Origin: CAWGCE01 sp964480915
GTDB taxonomy: Bacteria > Planctomycetota > Planctomycetia > Pirellulales > Pirellulaceae
Direction: 5' to 3'
Assembly: GCA_964480915.1 (NCBI GenBank)
Contig: CAYZRS010000003.1
Span: 62,001 to 126,000 of the forward strand
DNA length: 64,000 nt
The notes below the pieces were generated by a model. That model did no database searches and was not told the origin of the DNA. It saw nothing but the letters and a program-made list of their open reading frames with translations. The position numbers were made by a program, and so were the translations under genes. Every line of letters begins with the position of its first letter. The stretch's first letter is position 1. Below, piece by piece: positions 20,601-30,125 of the stretch.

Positions 20601-23600
20601 CGCTGTCGAGCGTAATGACGAGTGACTCGGTCGCTTCCAAAGTCGCATCGTCTAGAAGGCTGACATCGATCGTGGCGTTGGCTTGGCCGGCGGGAATGAG
20701 GATGCTGCCGCTCAAGGCGGCATAGTCGCTCCCAGCGATCGCGCTGCCGGTCACGAGATAGCTAACCGTCGTGTCCGAGTCGCTGAGGGCAGACAGTGAG
20801 ACGGTCAACTGACCACCGTCGGCCGGCTCGCTGGCGCTGTTGTCCGTCGCAAGGATACTGACGAGCCCGGTATCGTCATCGCCGATGGTGATGGTGTCGC
20901 TGTTAGCGGCGCCGATCGCGATGTCGGCATCGCCGGCCGAAATGCTTGCTAACGTCACCGTGACCGTTTCATCGTCTTCCAATTGGCCGTCGTCGATGAC
21001 GTTCAGATCGATCGTGGCCGTCGAGGCACCGGCGAGAATGGTGACGCTACCCGTCAGTGGCGAGAAGTCGCTCCCGCTCGTCGCGTCGCCCGCAACGAGG
21101 TAACTGACCGTCGTGTCAGAATCGCTCACGCTGCTTAGCGTCACGGTAAACTGTCCGCCATCGGTCGGTTCGCTGGCGGTCGCATCCGAAGCCGCAATTG
21201 TCACGACGGCCAAGTCGTTATCGGTGATCGTGATGGTGGCGGCGTTGGCTAGGCCGATGCCGATGCTCGGGTCTCCTGAAGTGATCGAATCGAGTGTCAC
21301 CGTCAGCGTTTCGTCGCTCTCTAGGATCAGGTTGTCGAGGATCGCCACGTCGATCGTGACCGAGTTGTCTCCTGCCAAAATCGTCGCCGACCCGGGCAAC
21401 GCGACGTAGTCGGTACCGGGATTCGCCGGCCCGCTGACGAGGTAGCTGATGGTTGTGTCGGTCGTGCTCACACTGGAGAGCAGCAGCGTGAACTGCCCGT
21501 CGTCGGTCGGTTCGCTGGCGGCAGCATCGTTGGCGAGGATGGTCACCTGAGCCACATCGTCATCGCTGATCGTGACGGTGGCCGCATTGGCAACACCAAT
21601 CGAGATGTCGGCGTCGCCATTGGTGATGGCGGAAAGGGTGACCGTGACAGACTCGACCGCCTCGAGGATCGCTTCGTCCAAAACGTCGACATCGATTGTC
21701 GCCGATGTATTCCCAGCAAGGATCGTGACGGTTCCCGTCAGGGCCGTGTAGTCGATGCCGGGCGTGGCGTCGCCGCTGACGACGTAACTGATCGTGGTGT
21801 CGGTGTCACTGGCCTGGGAAAGCGAGACGGTAAACTGCCCGTTGTCGGCCGGCTCGGCAGCGGTCGCATCGTTGGCAACAATCGTGACTTCGGCCAGATC
21901 GTCGTCGGCGATGGTGATCGTGGCCACGTTCGTTGTACCGATCGTAACATCGGCGTCCCCACTGGCGATTGCATCGAGCGTGACGACGACGCTTTCGGAC
22001 GATTCCAACAGAGTTTCGTCGATCACCATGAGGTCGATGGTGGCCGAGGTGTCCCCGGCCAGAATCGTCACACTGCCCGAGAGCGTGGTGTAGTCGGCGC
22101 CGGCCGTTGCCGACCCGGTGACCGAGTAACTGAGGACCGTGTCGACGTCGCTCGGATGGGTCATGCTGACCGTGAACTGACCATCGTCGGTTGGTTCGGC
22201 GGCAGTCGCATCGTTGGCGACGATCGTGACGGTGGCCGAATCGTCATCGGCGATGGTGATGGTCGCTGCATTGGCGGCACCGATCGAGATGTCGGCATCA
22301 CCCGCCGTGATGCCGTCCAAGGTAACGGTTACGGTTTCATCGTCTTCGAGCAGCGAATCGTCGAGCGTCGTCAGGTCGATCGTGGCGGTCGTGTCGCCAG
22401 CCAGAATCGTGACGGTGCCGGTGAGTGGCGTAAAATCGGTGCCCGAGGTGGCGTCTCCGCTGACCGTGTAGCTGATGATCGTGTCGCGATCGCTGATGTT
22501 GGAGAGCGTCACGGTGTACTGGCCGTTGTTGGCCGGCTCCCCAGCAGCTGGATCATTGGCGGCGATCGTCACTTCTGCGGTGTCGTCATCGGCAATCGTG
22601 ATGGTGGCGGCGCTGGCGACTCCGATCGAGATGTCGGGATCGCCCACGCTAACGGAATCCAGGGTGACCGTGACCGATTCGCTCTCTTCCAACAACGAAT
22701 CATCGATCACAGCCAGGTCGATCGTGGCCGACGTTTGCCCGGCCAAAATTGTGACGCTACCCGCAAGTGGCGTGAAATCGTTGCCGGCGGTTGCCGTTCC
22801 ACTCACGGTATAGCTAACCGTCGTATCCGAATCACTCACGGCAGATTGCGTGACGGTAAACTGACCATCGTTAGCCGGTTCGCTGGCCGTCGGATCGGTC
22901 GCGGCGATGGTGACATGGGCGGAGTCATCGTCGGCGATGATGACCGTGGCCGAATTGGCGGCGGCGATGCTGATGTTGGCATCTCCGCTGGTGATCGCGA
23001 CGAGCGTGACGGTGAGGGTTTCGTCGCTTTCCAAGACGGCATCGTCCAGGGTGGCAACATCGATCGTGGCCGTCAGTTGCCCAGCGAGGATCGTGACCGA
23101 ACCGGAAAGCGCTGTGAAATCGCTGCCAGCCGAGGCGGTGCCGCTGACGTTGTAGGAAACGACGGTGTCTGTGTCGCTGCGATTCGACAGCGAGATCGTC
23201 CATTGCCCGCCGTCGGCCGGTTCGCTCGCTGCCGGATCGCTGGCCGTGATCGAAACCTCGGCCGTGTCGTTGTCGGTGATGGTGACCGAGGCCGCGTTGG
23301 TGGCTCCGACCGAGATATTGGCGTCGCCGGCGGTGATCGAGTTGAGTGTGACGGTGATGGTCTCGTTGTCCTCAAGCAACGAATCGTCAAGGATGGCCAC
23401 GTCGATCAGCGCTGTCGTCTCGCCGGCCAGAATCGTGATGGTGCCTGGCAGCGGTGTAAAGTCGCTGCCCGCTGTGGCGTCGCCGCTGACCGAGTAGCCA
23501 ACCATGGTGTCGGTGTCGCTGACGCTGGAAAGCGTGACCGTGAATTGTCCTGGGTTGGCCGGTTCGCCGGCGGTCGGATCGTTGGCTGCGATCGTCACGT

Positions 23601-24558
23601 CGGCCGTGTCGTTATCGCTGATGGTGACGGTCGCCGCGTTGGCCGCTCCGATCGAGATATCGGCGTCGCCGTTCGTAATCGCACTGAGCGTGATCGTCAC
23701 CGTTTCATCGTCTTCCAGCAACGAGTCGTCGAGGACGGAAAGGTCGATGGTGGCGGAACTGCTGCCGGCGATGATCGTGACGCTGCCAGAAAGCGTGGCA
23801 AAATCGGAGCCAGCAACTGCGTCTCCACCAAGGGTGTAGCTGACAGTCGTGTCGGAATCGCTGATGTTCGACAAGGAAACGGTGAACTGACCATGGTTGG
23901 CCGGTTCGGCCGCGGTCGGGTCGTTGGCGGCGATGGTGACCTCGGCCGCGTCGTTGTCGGCGATCGTGGCGGTGGCGGCAGCGGCGGCACCGATCGAAAT
24001 GTCGGTGTCTCCGGCCGTTACCGAATTTAAGGTAATCGTGACGGTTTCGTTGTCTTCCAGCAGCGAGTCGTCCAGCACCGATAGGTCGATCGTGGCCGAG
24101 TTGTCTCCTGCAAGCAAGGTCACACTACCAGCGAGCGTCGTGTAATCGGTGCCCGCGATGGCGTCTCCGTTGACCGTGTAGCTGACGACCGTGTCGGTAT
24201 CACTGACGTTCGACAGCGAAACGGTAAATTGTCCGTTGTTCGCCGGTTCAGCGGCGGTCGCATCGTTGGCGGCGATCGTGACTTCGGCCGCATCATCATC
24301 GGCGATGGTGACGGTGGCGGCGTTGGCGGCACCGATCGAGATGTTGGCATCGCCGGCGATGATCGCGTTCAATGTGACGATGACGTTTTCGTCGTCTTCG
24401 AGCAGCGAATCGTTAAGCGTCGCAAGGTCGATCGTGGCGGTCGTGTCACCAGCGACGATCGTGACGGAGCCGGTGAGCGGCGTGAAATCGGTGCCGGCGG
24501 TGGCGTCTCCGCTGACCGTGTAGCTGATGACCGTGTCGGTATCGCTGATGTTGGAGAG
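14686..24558 (-). CDS. Giant Calx-beta surface protein, C-terminal half (same gene as 24659-35930)
   Basis: This is the 3' part of one gene broken by the 100-N gap. Reading continues open from the gap edge (SNISDTDT...) in the same frame as the ATG at 24372, which is therefore not a start. It encodes the rest of one interrupted Calx-beta domain and about 22 more, each about 114 residues with 'EPxxxGQFTVxLS', 'DTxxSYxVxGxA', 'GSVTIxAG' and 'ATIDxxVLDDxLLExxE'. After about 16750 come bacterial Ig-like modules (TPPTVDP..., LTGQGTPGETLTISVD, LTGNGEPGETLTITVD), an SdrD-B-like module (GQVFVDVNENGILDPGE), then FTERNLLAASVSKRWFL and about 160 residues rich in Arg, Ser and Thr. No PEP-CTERM, dockerin or LPXTG end is seen. 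The DDxLLExxE loops suggest calcium binding. Confidence 0.85.
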   Translation of the reverse strand, partial: LSNISDTDTVISYTVSGDATAGTDFTPLTGSVTIVAGDTTATIDLATLNDSLLEDDENVIVTLNAIIAGDANISIGAANAATVTIADDDAAEVTIAANDATAAEPANNGQFTVSLSNVSDTDTVVSYTVNGDAIAGTDYTTLAGSVTLLAGDNSATIDLSVLDDSLLEDNETVTITLNSVTAGDTDISIGAAAAATATIADNDAAEVTIAANDPTAAEPANHGQFTVSLSNISDSDTTVSYTLGGDAVAGSDFATLSGSVTIIAGSSSATIDLSVLDDSLLEDDETVTITLSAITNGDADISIGAANAATVTISDNDTADVTIAANDPTAGEPANPGQFTVTLSSVSDTDTMVGYSVSGDATAGSDFTPLPGTITILAGETTALIDVAILDDSLLEDNETITVTLNSITAGDANISVGATNAASVTITDNDTAEVSITASDPAASEPADGGQWTISLSNRSDTDTVVSYNVSGTASAGSDFTALSGSVTILAGQLTATIDVATLDDAVLESDETLTVTLVAITSGDANISIAAANSATVIIADDDSAHVTIAATDPTASEPANDGQFTVTQSAVSDSDTTVSYTVSGTATAGNDFTPLAGSVTILAGQTSATIDLAVIDDSLLEESESVTVTLDSVSVGDPDISIGVASAATITIADDDTAEVTIAANDPAAGEPANNGQYTVTLSNISDRDTIISYTVSGDATSGTDFTPLTGTVTILAGDTTATIDLTTLDDSLLEDDETVTVTLDGITAGDADISIGAANAATITIADDDSATVTIVANDATAAEPTDDGQFTVSMTHPSDVDTVLSYSVTGSATAGADYTTLSGSVTILAGDTSATIDLMVIDETLLESSESVVVTLDAIASGDADVTIGTTNVATITIADDDLAEVTIVANDATAAEPADNGQFTVSLSQASDTDTTISYVVSGDATPGIDYTALTGTVTILAGNTSATIDVDVLDEAILEAVESVTVTLSAITNGDADISIGVANAATVTISDDDVAQVTILANDAAASEPTDDGQFTLLLSSVSTTDTTISYLVSGPANPGTDYVALPGSATILAGDNSVTIDVAILDNLILESDETLTVTLDSITSGDPSIGIGLANAATITITDNDLAVVTIAASDATASEPTDGGQFTVTLSSVSDSDTTVSYLVAGDATSGSDFSPLTGSVTILAGASTATIDLNVIDDGQLEDDETVTVTLASISAGDADIAIGAANSDTITIGDDDTGLVSILATDNSASEPADGGQLTVSLSALSDSDTTVSYLVTGSAIAGSDYAALSGSILIPAGQANATIDVSLLDDATLEATESLVITLDSVTSGDAEITIDGSANSDSISIADDDSAVVSIIATDATAMEPTDPGQFTVSLSNPSDTDTTISYTVTGDATAGSDFTPLSGSVTILAGDTSALIDVPTLDDLLLEDAEQVTLTLNNVTAGDADIAIGTINAATVTLADNDSATVSIQATDSAASEPADAGQFTVTLATASDTDTTVGYTVTGDATAGNDYGTLSGTVTILAGTTTATIDVTTFDDGLLEDDESITVTLDAITAGDADISVDIANSVATVTLSDDDVAEVTISASDGSATEPADDGQLTVTLSAASDTDTVIAYSVAGDATSGLDFQTLTGTVTIPAGTTTATIDVATIDDSILEGDETVSVTLDSITSGDANIAIGAANVASVTIADNDTGTVSIIATDATMQEPANNGQFEIQLSDVTTTDTTVTYSVGGSASSGADFTPLSGSVTIAAGATSALIDVLVVNDAMLEGDETVELTLTAITSGDPDLSIDGSADMATSTIVDEDTAVAVVEANDAVASEPADNGQFTIRMTSNSASDVTFTYQIIPAPGSSLPVATPGSDYVPLTGTATILAGDTSVSINLNVLDDGILESDETVTIQLLGSDDPSILIDPGEATVTIRDDETALLSIAASDPLAAEPADDGQFTVTLAAAADTDTTVAYTVSGDASASDFAALAGTTTITAGNTSATIQLSVLDDFVLEDDETLTVTLTTITAGDTDIAIDALANSATITIADNDAAQVSIVATDNVAAEPTDDAIFTVSITNPSDSDTTVAYSISGDALPGVDFTPLSGSVTIAAGTTAAVIFVPVEDDNLLEDLETLTVTLDSITSGDADISIDATAATASVTIADNDNGAVSIAATIPTAGEPSSAGQFTVTMSHPADTDTIVGYSVSGTATAGADYTALSGSVTIPAGASSTTIDVNVLDDGLLEGVEEITVTLDTILSGDADLAVDTTANAATVTIQDDDAGTISIITTDMMAGEPGDAGQFTLTLSATSTTDTVIRYLVSGTATPGSDYAPLTGTVTIAAGDSSATIDVIIVDDGILESTEGMTIMLDAITSGDPDITIDVAQEMASLAIVDDDSATLAVSANQPNATEPGSNGQFLLTLSAPTDSDTVVTYAVGGTAMAGNDYLSLGGSITILAGETTATIDLQVIDDLILESSESVTISLVSITSGDAEIAIDPTVASGTIVDDDTAIASLTAIDAVAAEPANHGLVTVTLSAASDSDTEITYSIAGSATAGTDYQPRTGSVTVLAGSTSATIDLQVLDDNLLEPTETIEIRLTGTSNPAVSLDATAASATVSILDDDATVPPNVIVTSDSGSSNSDNITADNTPTFDVPPGTATPGDLVTIYADGTAVGSGTILPDGSFHITTSLIPDGDHDFHYTITDATGAESNPSPTLTVTIDTTAPTPPTVDPLNTNDDSPTITGTAMLDAGKVLIVEVDGIIYSTGDGNLSVHVDGTWSLSIPTANALPDGSYEVVATIIDLAGNRTTDTSSAELLIDTQAPSVDDQTTNDFTPLLTGQGTPGETLTISVDVDGDGIADATYTTHVASDGSWQIDPDTETPTSGTFPSLNDDDLISVTAKDIACNEDTGTIQIDVTTPVVDDAFTDDITPQLTGNGEPGETLTITVDADGDGIPEVTYVTTVHPDGTWSIDPDTEVAVAGSFPVVPGHTTLTVIAKDVACNEDMGTIEIIPPSGIIAGQVFVDVNENGILDPGETVLADIEIALHGTTATGQPVSLTTTTDAQGTYQFAGLYSGSYLVTQQQPDGFVDGAELPGPQGVITGDDQIAVTLTPGSAAHSVTFTERNLLAASVSKRWFLTSTHSGIYDDVPQRSGGSTFVAPSSGSTVASDRSTASTARRLDRAHQPNSTNPTDTQFAAAIRPTRWSRFSARSAFFGQSTSAQESPAIPIHSRASESATVKVRQTPSNRQSANRTALRSDRPQPATPRPTMPIEPEISPVTHSTQQYVGWRQWVWSHHDRDSVRDAEEEQ

Positions 24559-27500
24559 NNNNNNNNNNNNNNNNNNNNNNNNNNNNNNNNNNNNNNNNNN
24601 NNNNNNNNNNNNNNNNNNNNNNNNNNNNNNNNNNNNNNNNNNNNNNNNNNNNNNNNNNCGGCCATGTCGTCATCGGCGATAGTGACGGTGGCAGCGTTGG
24701 TGGCTCCGATCGAAACATCCGCATCGCCGGCCGTGACACTGTTGAGCGTCACGGTCACCGTTTCGTTGTCCTCGAGCAGTGCATCGTCGAGTACTGTCAG
24801 GTCGATCGTGGCGGTGGCGTCGCCGGCCAGGATGGTGACGGTGCCGGTGAGCGATGTGAAATCGGTGCCGGGAGTGGCGTCTCCGCTGACCGCGTAGCTG
24901 ATGACCGTGTCGGTATCGCTGATGTTGGAGAGTGTCACGGTGTACTGGCCGTTGTTGGTCGGTTCGGCGGCCGCCGGGTCGTTGGCGGCGATGGTGACTT
25001 CCGCCGCGTCGTCGTCGGCGATGGTAACGGTTGCGGCGTTGGTGGCGCCGATCGAGACGTCGGCATCGCCGGCCGTGACGGTGTTCAGTGTGACGGTGAC
25101 CGTTTCGTTGTCCTCGATGAGCGAATCGTCCACCACGGTCAGGTCGATCGTGGCGGCGGTGTTTCCCGCGAGGATCGTGACGGCGCCGGCCAGCGGCGTG
25201 AAGTCGTCGCCGGACGTGGCGTCTCCGGTGACGGTGTAGCTGACGGTCGTGTCAGTATCGCTGGCGTGGGAAAGCGAGACGGTGAACTGCCCATCGTTGG
25301 TCGGTTCGGCTGCGGTCGGGTCGGTCGCTACGATGGTGACTTGGGCCGTATCGTCATCGGCGATGGTGATGGTTGCTGTGTTTGAAACGCCGATTGCGAT
25401 GTCGGCATCACCGGTCGTGACGGTGTTCAGTGTCACGGTCACCGTTTCACTTTCTTCGAGCAGCGAATCGTCGAGTACCGTCAGGTCGATCGTGGCGGTC
25501 GAGTCGCCAGCGAGAATCGTCACGGTGCCCGTAAGCGCGGTGAAGTCGGTGCCGGCGGTGGCGTCTCCAGTCACGGTATAGCTGACGGTCGTGTCGGAGT
25601 CGCTGGGACTGGAGATCGTGACGGTGAATTGCCCGTCGTTGGTCGGTTCGCTGGCTGCTGCGTCGGTGGCGACGATCGTGATTTGAGCCGTCTCGTCGTC
25701 GGCGATGGTGACGGTCGCTGCGTTGGCGGTTCCGATCGAGATGTCGGCGTCGCCCGCGGTGACGGCATTCAGGGTGACGGTGACGTTTTCGTCGTCTTCG
25801 AGCAGGCTGTCGTCGAGCGTTGTCAGGTCGATCGTGGCGGTCGTGTTGCCAGCGCCGATGGTGACGGTGCCAGTGAGCGGTGCGAAATCGCTGCCGGAAG
25901 TGGCGTCTCCACTGACGGTGTAGCTGACGGTCGTGTCGGAGTCGCTGACGTTCGACAGTGAAACGGTGAACTGACCATGGTTGACCGGTTCGCTCGCGGT
26001 CGCATCGTTGGCGACGATGGTGACTTCGGCCGAATCGTCATCACTGATCGAGACGGTGGCCGCGTTGGCGGCTCCGATACTAACGTCGGCATCGCCGGCG
26101 GTAATGGCATTCAAGGTAACGGTGACGTTTTCATTGTCTTCTAAGAGTGCGTCGTCGAGTACCGACAAATCGATTGTGGCCGTGCTATCCCCGGCCAGGA
26201 TGGTGACGGTGCCGGAGAGCGTCGTGTAGTCGGTGCCCGCGGTGGCGTCTCCGCTGACGGTGTAACTAATGGTCGTGTCGGTATCGCTAAGGTTGGACAG
26301 CGACACGGTGAATTGACCAGGGTTGGCCGGTTCGGCTGCCGCCGGGTCGCTGGCTGCGATGGTGACCTCGGCCGTGTCGTCGTCGGCGATGGTGACGGTG
26401 GCGGCGTTGGTGGCTCCGATCGAGATGTCGGCATCGCCTGCCGTGACGGTGTTTAGTGTCACGGTTACCGTTTCGTTGTCCTCGATGAGCGAATCGTCAA
26501 TTACCGTCAAGTCAATCGTGGCCGAGCCGTCGCCGGCGAGGATAGTGACGGTGCCAGACAGTGGTGTGAAATCAGCGCCTGCGGTGGCGTCTCCACTGAC
26601 GGTGTAACTGACGATCGTGTCGGTATCGCTGACGTTCGACAGACTGACCGCAAACTGGCCCGGGTTGGTCGGTTCACTCGCGACCGGATCGTTGGCGATG
26701 ATCGTGACTTCTGCCGAGTCGTTGTCGGTCATCGTGACGGTCGCTGCGTTGGCAGCTCCGATCGAGATGTCGGCGTCGCCCGCAGTGACGGCATTCAGTG
26801 TGACGGTGACCGTTTCGTCGTCTTCGATGAGCGAGTCGTCGAGCGTCGTCAGGTCGATCGTGGCGGTCGCGTTGCCGGCGACGATCGTGACGCTGCCGGT
26901 GAGCGGTGTGAAATCGCTGCCGGAGGTGGCGTCTCCGGTGACGGTGTAGCTGACAACCGTATCGGTATCACTGACGCTGGCAAGCGTGACGGTGAATTGG
27001 CCGTTGTTGGCTGGCTCGCTGGCCGCCGGGTCATTGGCCACGATGGAGAGTTCTGCTGAATCGTCATCGGCGATCGTGACCGTCGCCGCGTTGGCTGCTC
27101 CAATCGAGACATCCGTATCGCCGCCCGTCACCGTGATCAACGTGACGGTGACCGACTCGTTGTCTTCGAGCAGGCTGTCATCGAGAACGTTGACGTCGAT
27201 CGTGGCCGTCGCTTGACCGGCGAGGATGGTGACCGATCCAGAAAGCGTCGTGTAATCGCTTCCCGCGGTGGCGTCTCCGCTGACGGTGTAACTAATGGTT
27301 GTGTCGGTATCGCTGAGATTCGAAAGCGCAACCGTGAATTGGCCATCGGTGGCCGGTTCGGCAGCAGCGGTGGTCGCTGTTATGGTGACGTCGGCGGTAT
27401 CATCATCGGCGATGGTGACGGTCGCTGCGTTGGCGGCACCGATCGAGATGTCGGCATCGCCGGCGGTGATGGAGTCTAAGGTGATCGTGACCGATTCGTT

Positions 27501-30125
27501 GTCTTCCAGCAAACTGTCGTCGAGGAGGCCGATGTCGATCGTGGCCGCCGCTTGGCCTGCGAGGATGGTGACCGAGCCGGAGAGCGTCGTGTAATCGGTT
27601 CCAGCTGTCGCGTCTCCCGCGACGGTGTAACTGATGGTCGTGTCGGTGTCGCTGAGATTGGAAAGGCTGACCGTAAACTGACCCGGGTTGGCCGGTTCAC
27701 CTGCGGCCGGATCATTGGCGGCAATGGTGACTTCGGCCGAGTCGTTGTCGGCGATGGTGACGGTGGCCGAGTTACTCAGCGTGTCGATCGCGATATTCGG
27801 GTGACCGCTGGTGATGCTCGTGAGCGTCAGCGTGACCGTTTCGTTGTTTTCGAGCAGGCTGTCATCGAGCACGGCAACATCGACTGTAGCGGTGGTGCTG
27901 CCAGCCAGGATCGTGACCGAACCAGACAATGGGGTGAAGTCGGAACCGCTCGTCGCATCGCCACCCACCGAATAGGCGACAACCGTATCGGTGTTGCTGA
28001 CTTGCGATAGTGACAAAGTAAATTGACCGTCGTTCGTCGGTTCGGCGGCGGCCGCGTCGTTGGCAACGAGACTGATCGTGGCCGAGTCGTCGTCGGCGAT
28101 GGTGACCGTGGCGACGTTCGTAGTTCCGATCGAGATGTCGGCGTCGCCACCGGTGATGCTGTCTAAGGTCACGGTAACATTTTCGACGCTTTCCAAAACT
28201 CCATCGTCTAAAACGGCTACGTCGATCGTGGCGGTGGTGTTGCCGGCCAGGATGGTGACAAGGCCGCTGAGCGCCGTGTAGTCGCTGCCGGCGGCCGCAT
28301 CGCCTGTCACGGTGTATGCAACGGTCGTGTCGGTATCGGCGGGACTGGATAGTGTCACGGTGAACTGGCCAGCGGTCGCCGGTTCGGATGCCGGTGTGGT
28401 CGCGGCAATGGTGACCGTGGCCGCATCGTCATCGGCGATGGTGACCGTGCCTGAGTTCGTGGTCGCGCTGAGGCTGATGTCGGCGTCGCCAGCGGTGATC
28501 GAAGCGAGCGCGACAACGACCGTTTCGGACGATTCCAGCAAAGCGGTATCGACGATACTGATGTCGATGACGGCCGACGTGTCTCCTGCCAAAATGGTGA
28601 CGGTTCCTGAAAGCGCTGTGAAGTCGTTCCCTGGTGTTGCACTGCCGGCGACGGTGTAGCTGATGGTCGTGTCGGTGCCACTGGCGCTGGACAGCGAGAC
28701 GGTCAATTGGCCGTCGTCGCCAGGCTCGGCCGCCGTCGGGTCGTTGGCGACCAAAGTTACTTCTGCCGAATCTTCATCGGTGATGGTGACCGAATCGGCA
28801 GCCGAAGCACCGATAAACAGTGCCGAAGCACCGGCGGTGATCGAATCGAGGGTGATCGTTAACGTCTCGGTCAGTTCGACGATGTTGTCGTTCAGGACGT
28901 TGATGTCAATCAAGGCGGTGGTCGTTCCGGCTGCGATCGTGACGCTGCCCGGCAAGCTCGTGAAGTCGGTGCCGTCGGTCGCGGTTCCGGTGACGACATA
29001 GCTGACAACGGTATCGACAAGACTGGTCGCCGATTGCGTGACGGTAAACTGCCCGTCATTGCTCGGTTCCCCAGCCGCCGGGTCGTTGGCGGTAATCGAT
29101 AGCTCGGCCGCGTCATCGTCGCTGATCGTTACCGTGGCCGAGGCGGGTGATCCAATGCTGATGTCGGCGTCGCCACTGGTGATACTTGTCAGCGTTACGA
29201 TGACCGTCTCGTCCGCTTCGAGCGCCGGTAAGTCAAGCACGCTCACGTCGATCGTCGCGCTGAGGCTGCCGGCCGAAATCGTGACGGTTCCCGAGAGCGC
29301 GGTGTAGTCAGAACCTGCAACTGCGGTTCCGCTCACGCCGTAACTGATCACCGTGTCGGTGTCGCTGAGTTGCGACAGGGCAACGGTGAACTGCCCCGGA
29401 TTACTCGGTTCGGCCGCCACCGGGTCGTTGGCGGTGATCGTGACTTCGGCCGTATCGTTGTCAGCGATCGTCACGCTGGCGACGTTCGCGGCGCCAAGAC
29501 TGATTTGGGGATCGCCAGACGTGATGGCGTCGAGCGTGACGGTGACGAGCTCGTTGTCTTCCAACAGACTGTCATCGAGGACGGCCACGTCGATGGTCGC
29601 GGTTGCCTGGCCAGCCAAGATCGTGACCGATCCTGAGAGGGTCGAGTAATCGGTCCCTGCCGCCGCATCGCCGGTGACCGTGTAGGAAACGACCGTGTCG
29701 GTGGAGCTCAGATTCGAAAGTGACACGGTGAACTGTCCGTTCGTGGACGGTTCGGCACCGTTGGTGGTCGTCGCGATTGTCACTTCGGCCGTGTCGTCGT
29801 CGCCAATGGTCAGCGAGGCGGAATCGTTGAGTGCGTCGATGGCGATGTTGGGACTGGCACCGGTTAACGTTGCGATGACCGTTTCGGTCGGTTCGACAAG
29901 GCTGTCGTCCGTGACCAGGACGTCGATGGTGGCCGAGTTCGTGCCGGCCAGAATGGTGACGCTGCCGCTCAGCGCGGTGTAATCACCGGTCGCCGCCGTG
30001 CCGGCGACGGCGTAGTTGACGACGATATCTTCGGCGGTGGCACCGGTGAGCGAAACGGTGAATTCGCCATGATCGGCCGGTTCGCTCGCTGCCGGATCGC
30101 TGGCCGTGATACGGACGGTGTCGTT
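16750..30125 (-). repeat. Tandem array of about 39 Calx-beta repeats, period about 342 bp
   Basis: Counting the 'EPxxxGQFT' segment gives 16 complete copies to the right of the gap, 22 to its left and one split by it. A typical copy is 114 codons, and the 13.4-kb span divided by 39 gives 343 bases. Copies near the gap are the most alike: the roughly 50 bases ending at 24558 recur with one difference just to the right of the gap, near 24883-24932. Copies towards both array ends are more diverged, as expected if central units were duplicated most recently. Confidence 0.88.
24559..24658. other. Assembly gap, 100 N, inside the Calx-beta array
   Basis: Placeholder gap within a repeat unit. The right flank ends in IADDDMA plus one base of the next codon; the left flank resumes at CTC (the Leu before SNISD). 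If only one repeat is interrupted, 68 bases are missing. Any true length must leave remainder 2 on division by 3 to keep both flanks in one frame, so 100 is wrong, and further whole repeats may be missing. Confidence 0.97.

Noticed and set aside
22156..24030. Long plus-strand open frame (624 codons) and many frames of about 110 codons opposite the giant gene
   Set aside because: They recur with the 342-base period of the Calx-beta repeats and simply mirror its codon use; translations are repetitive without family motifs.
24369..24558. Frame of the N-terminal half continuing past the gap (SPTSAIPTRSS...)
   Set aside because: It arises because 100 N is not the true gap length; the translation is the Calx-beta repeat out of frame.
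16750..30125. Regular array, considered as CRISPR or satellite DNA
   Set aside because: The period of about 342 bases is an exact multiple of three, with coding sequence throughout and no short repeat/spacer pattern.
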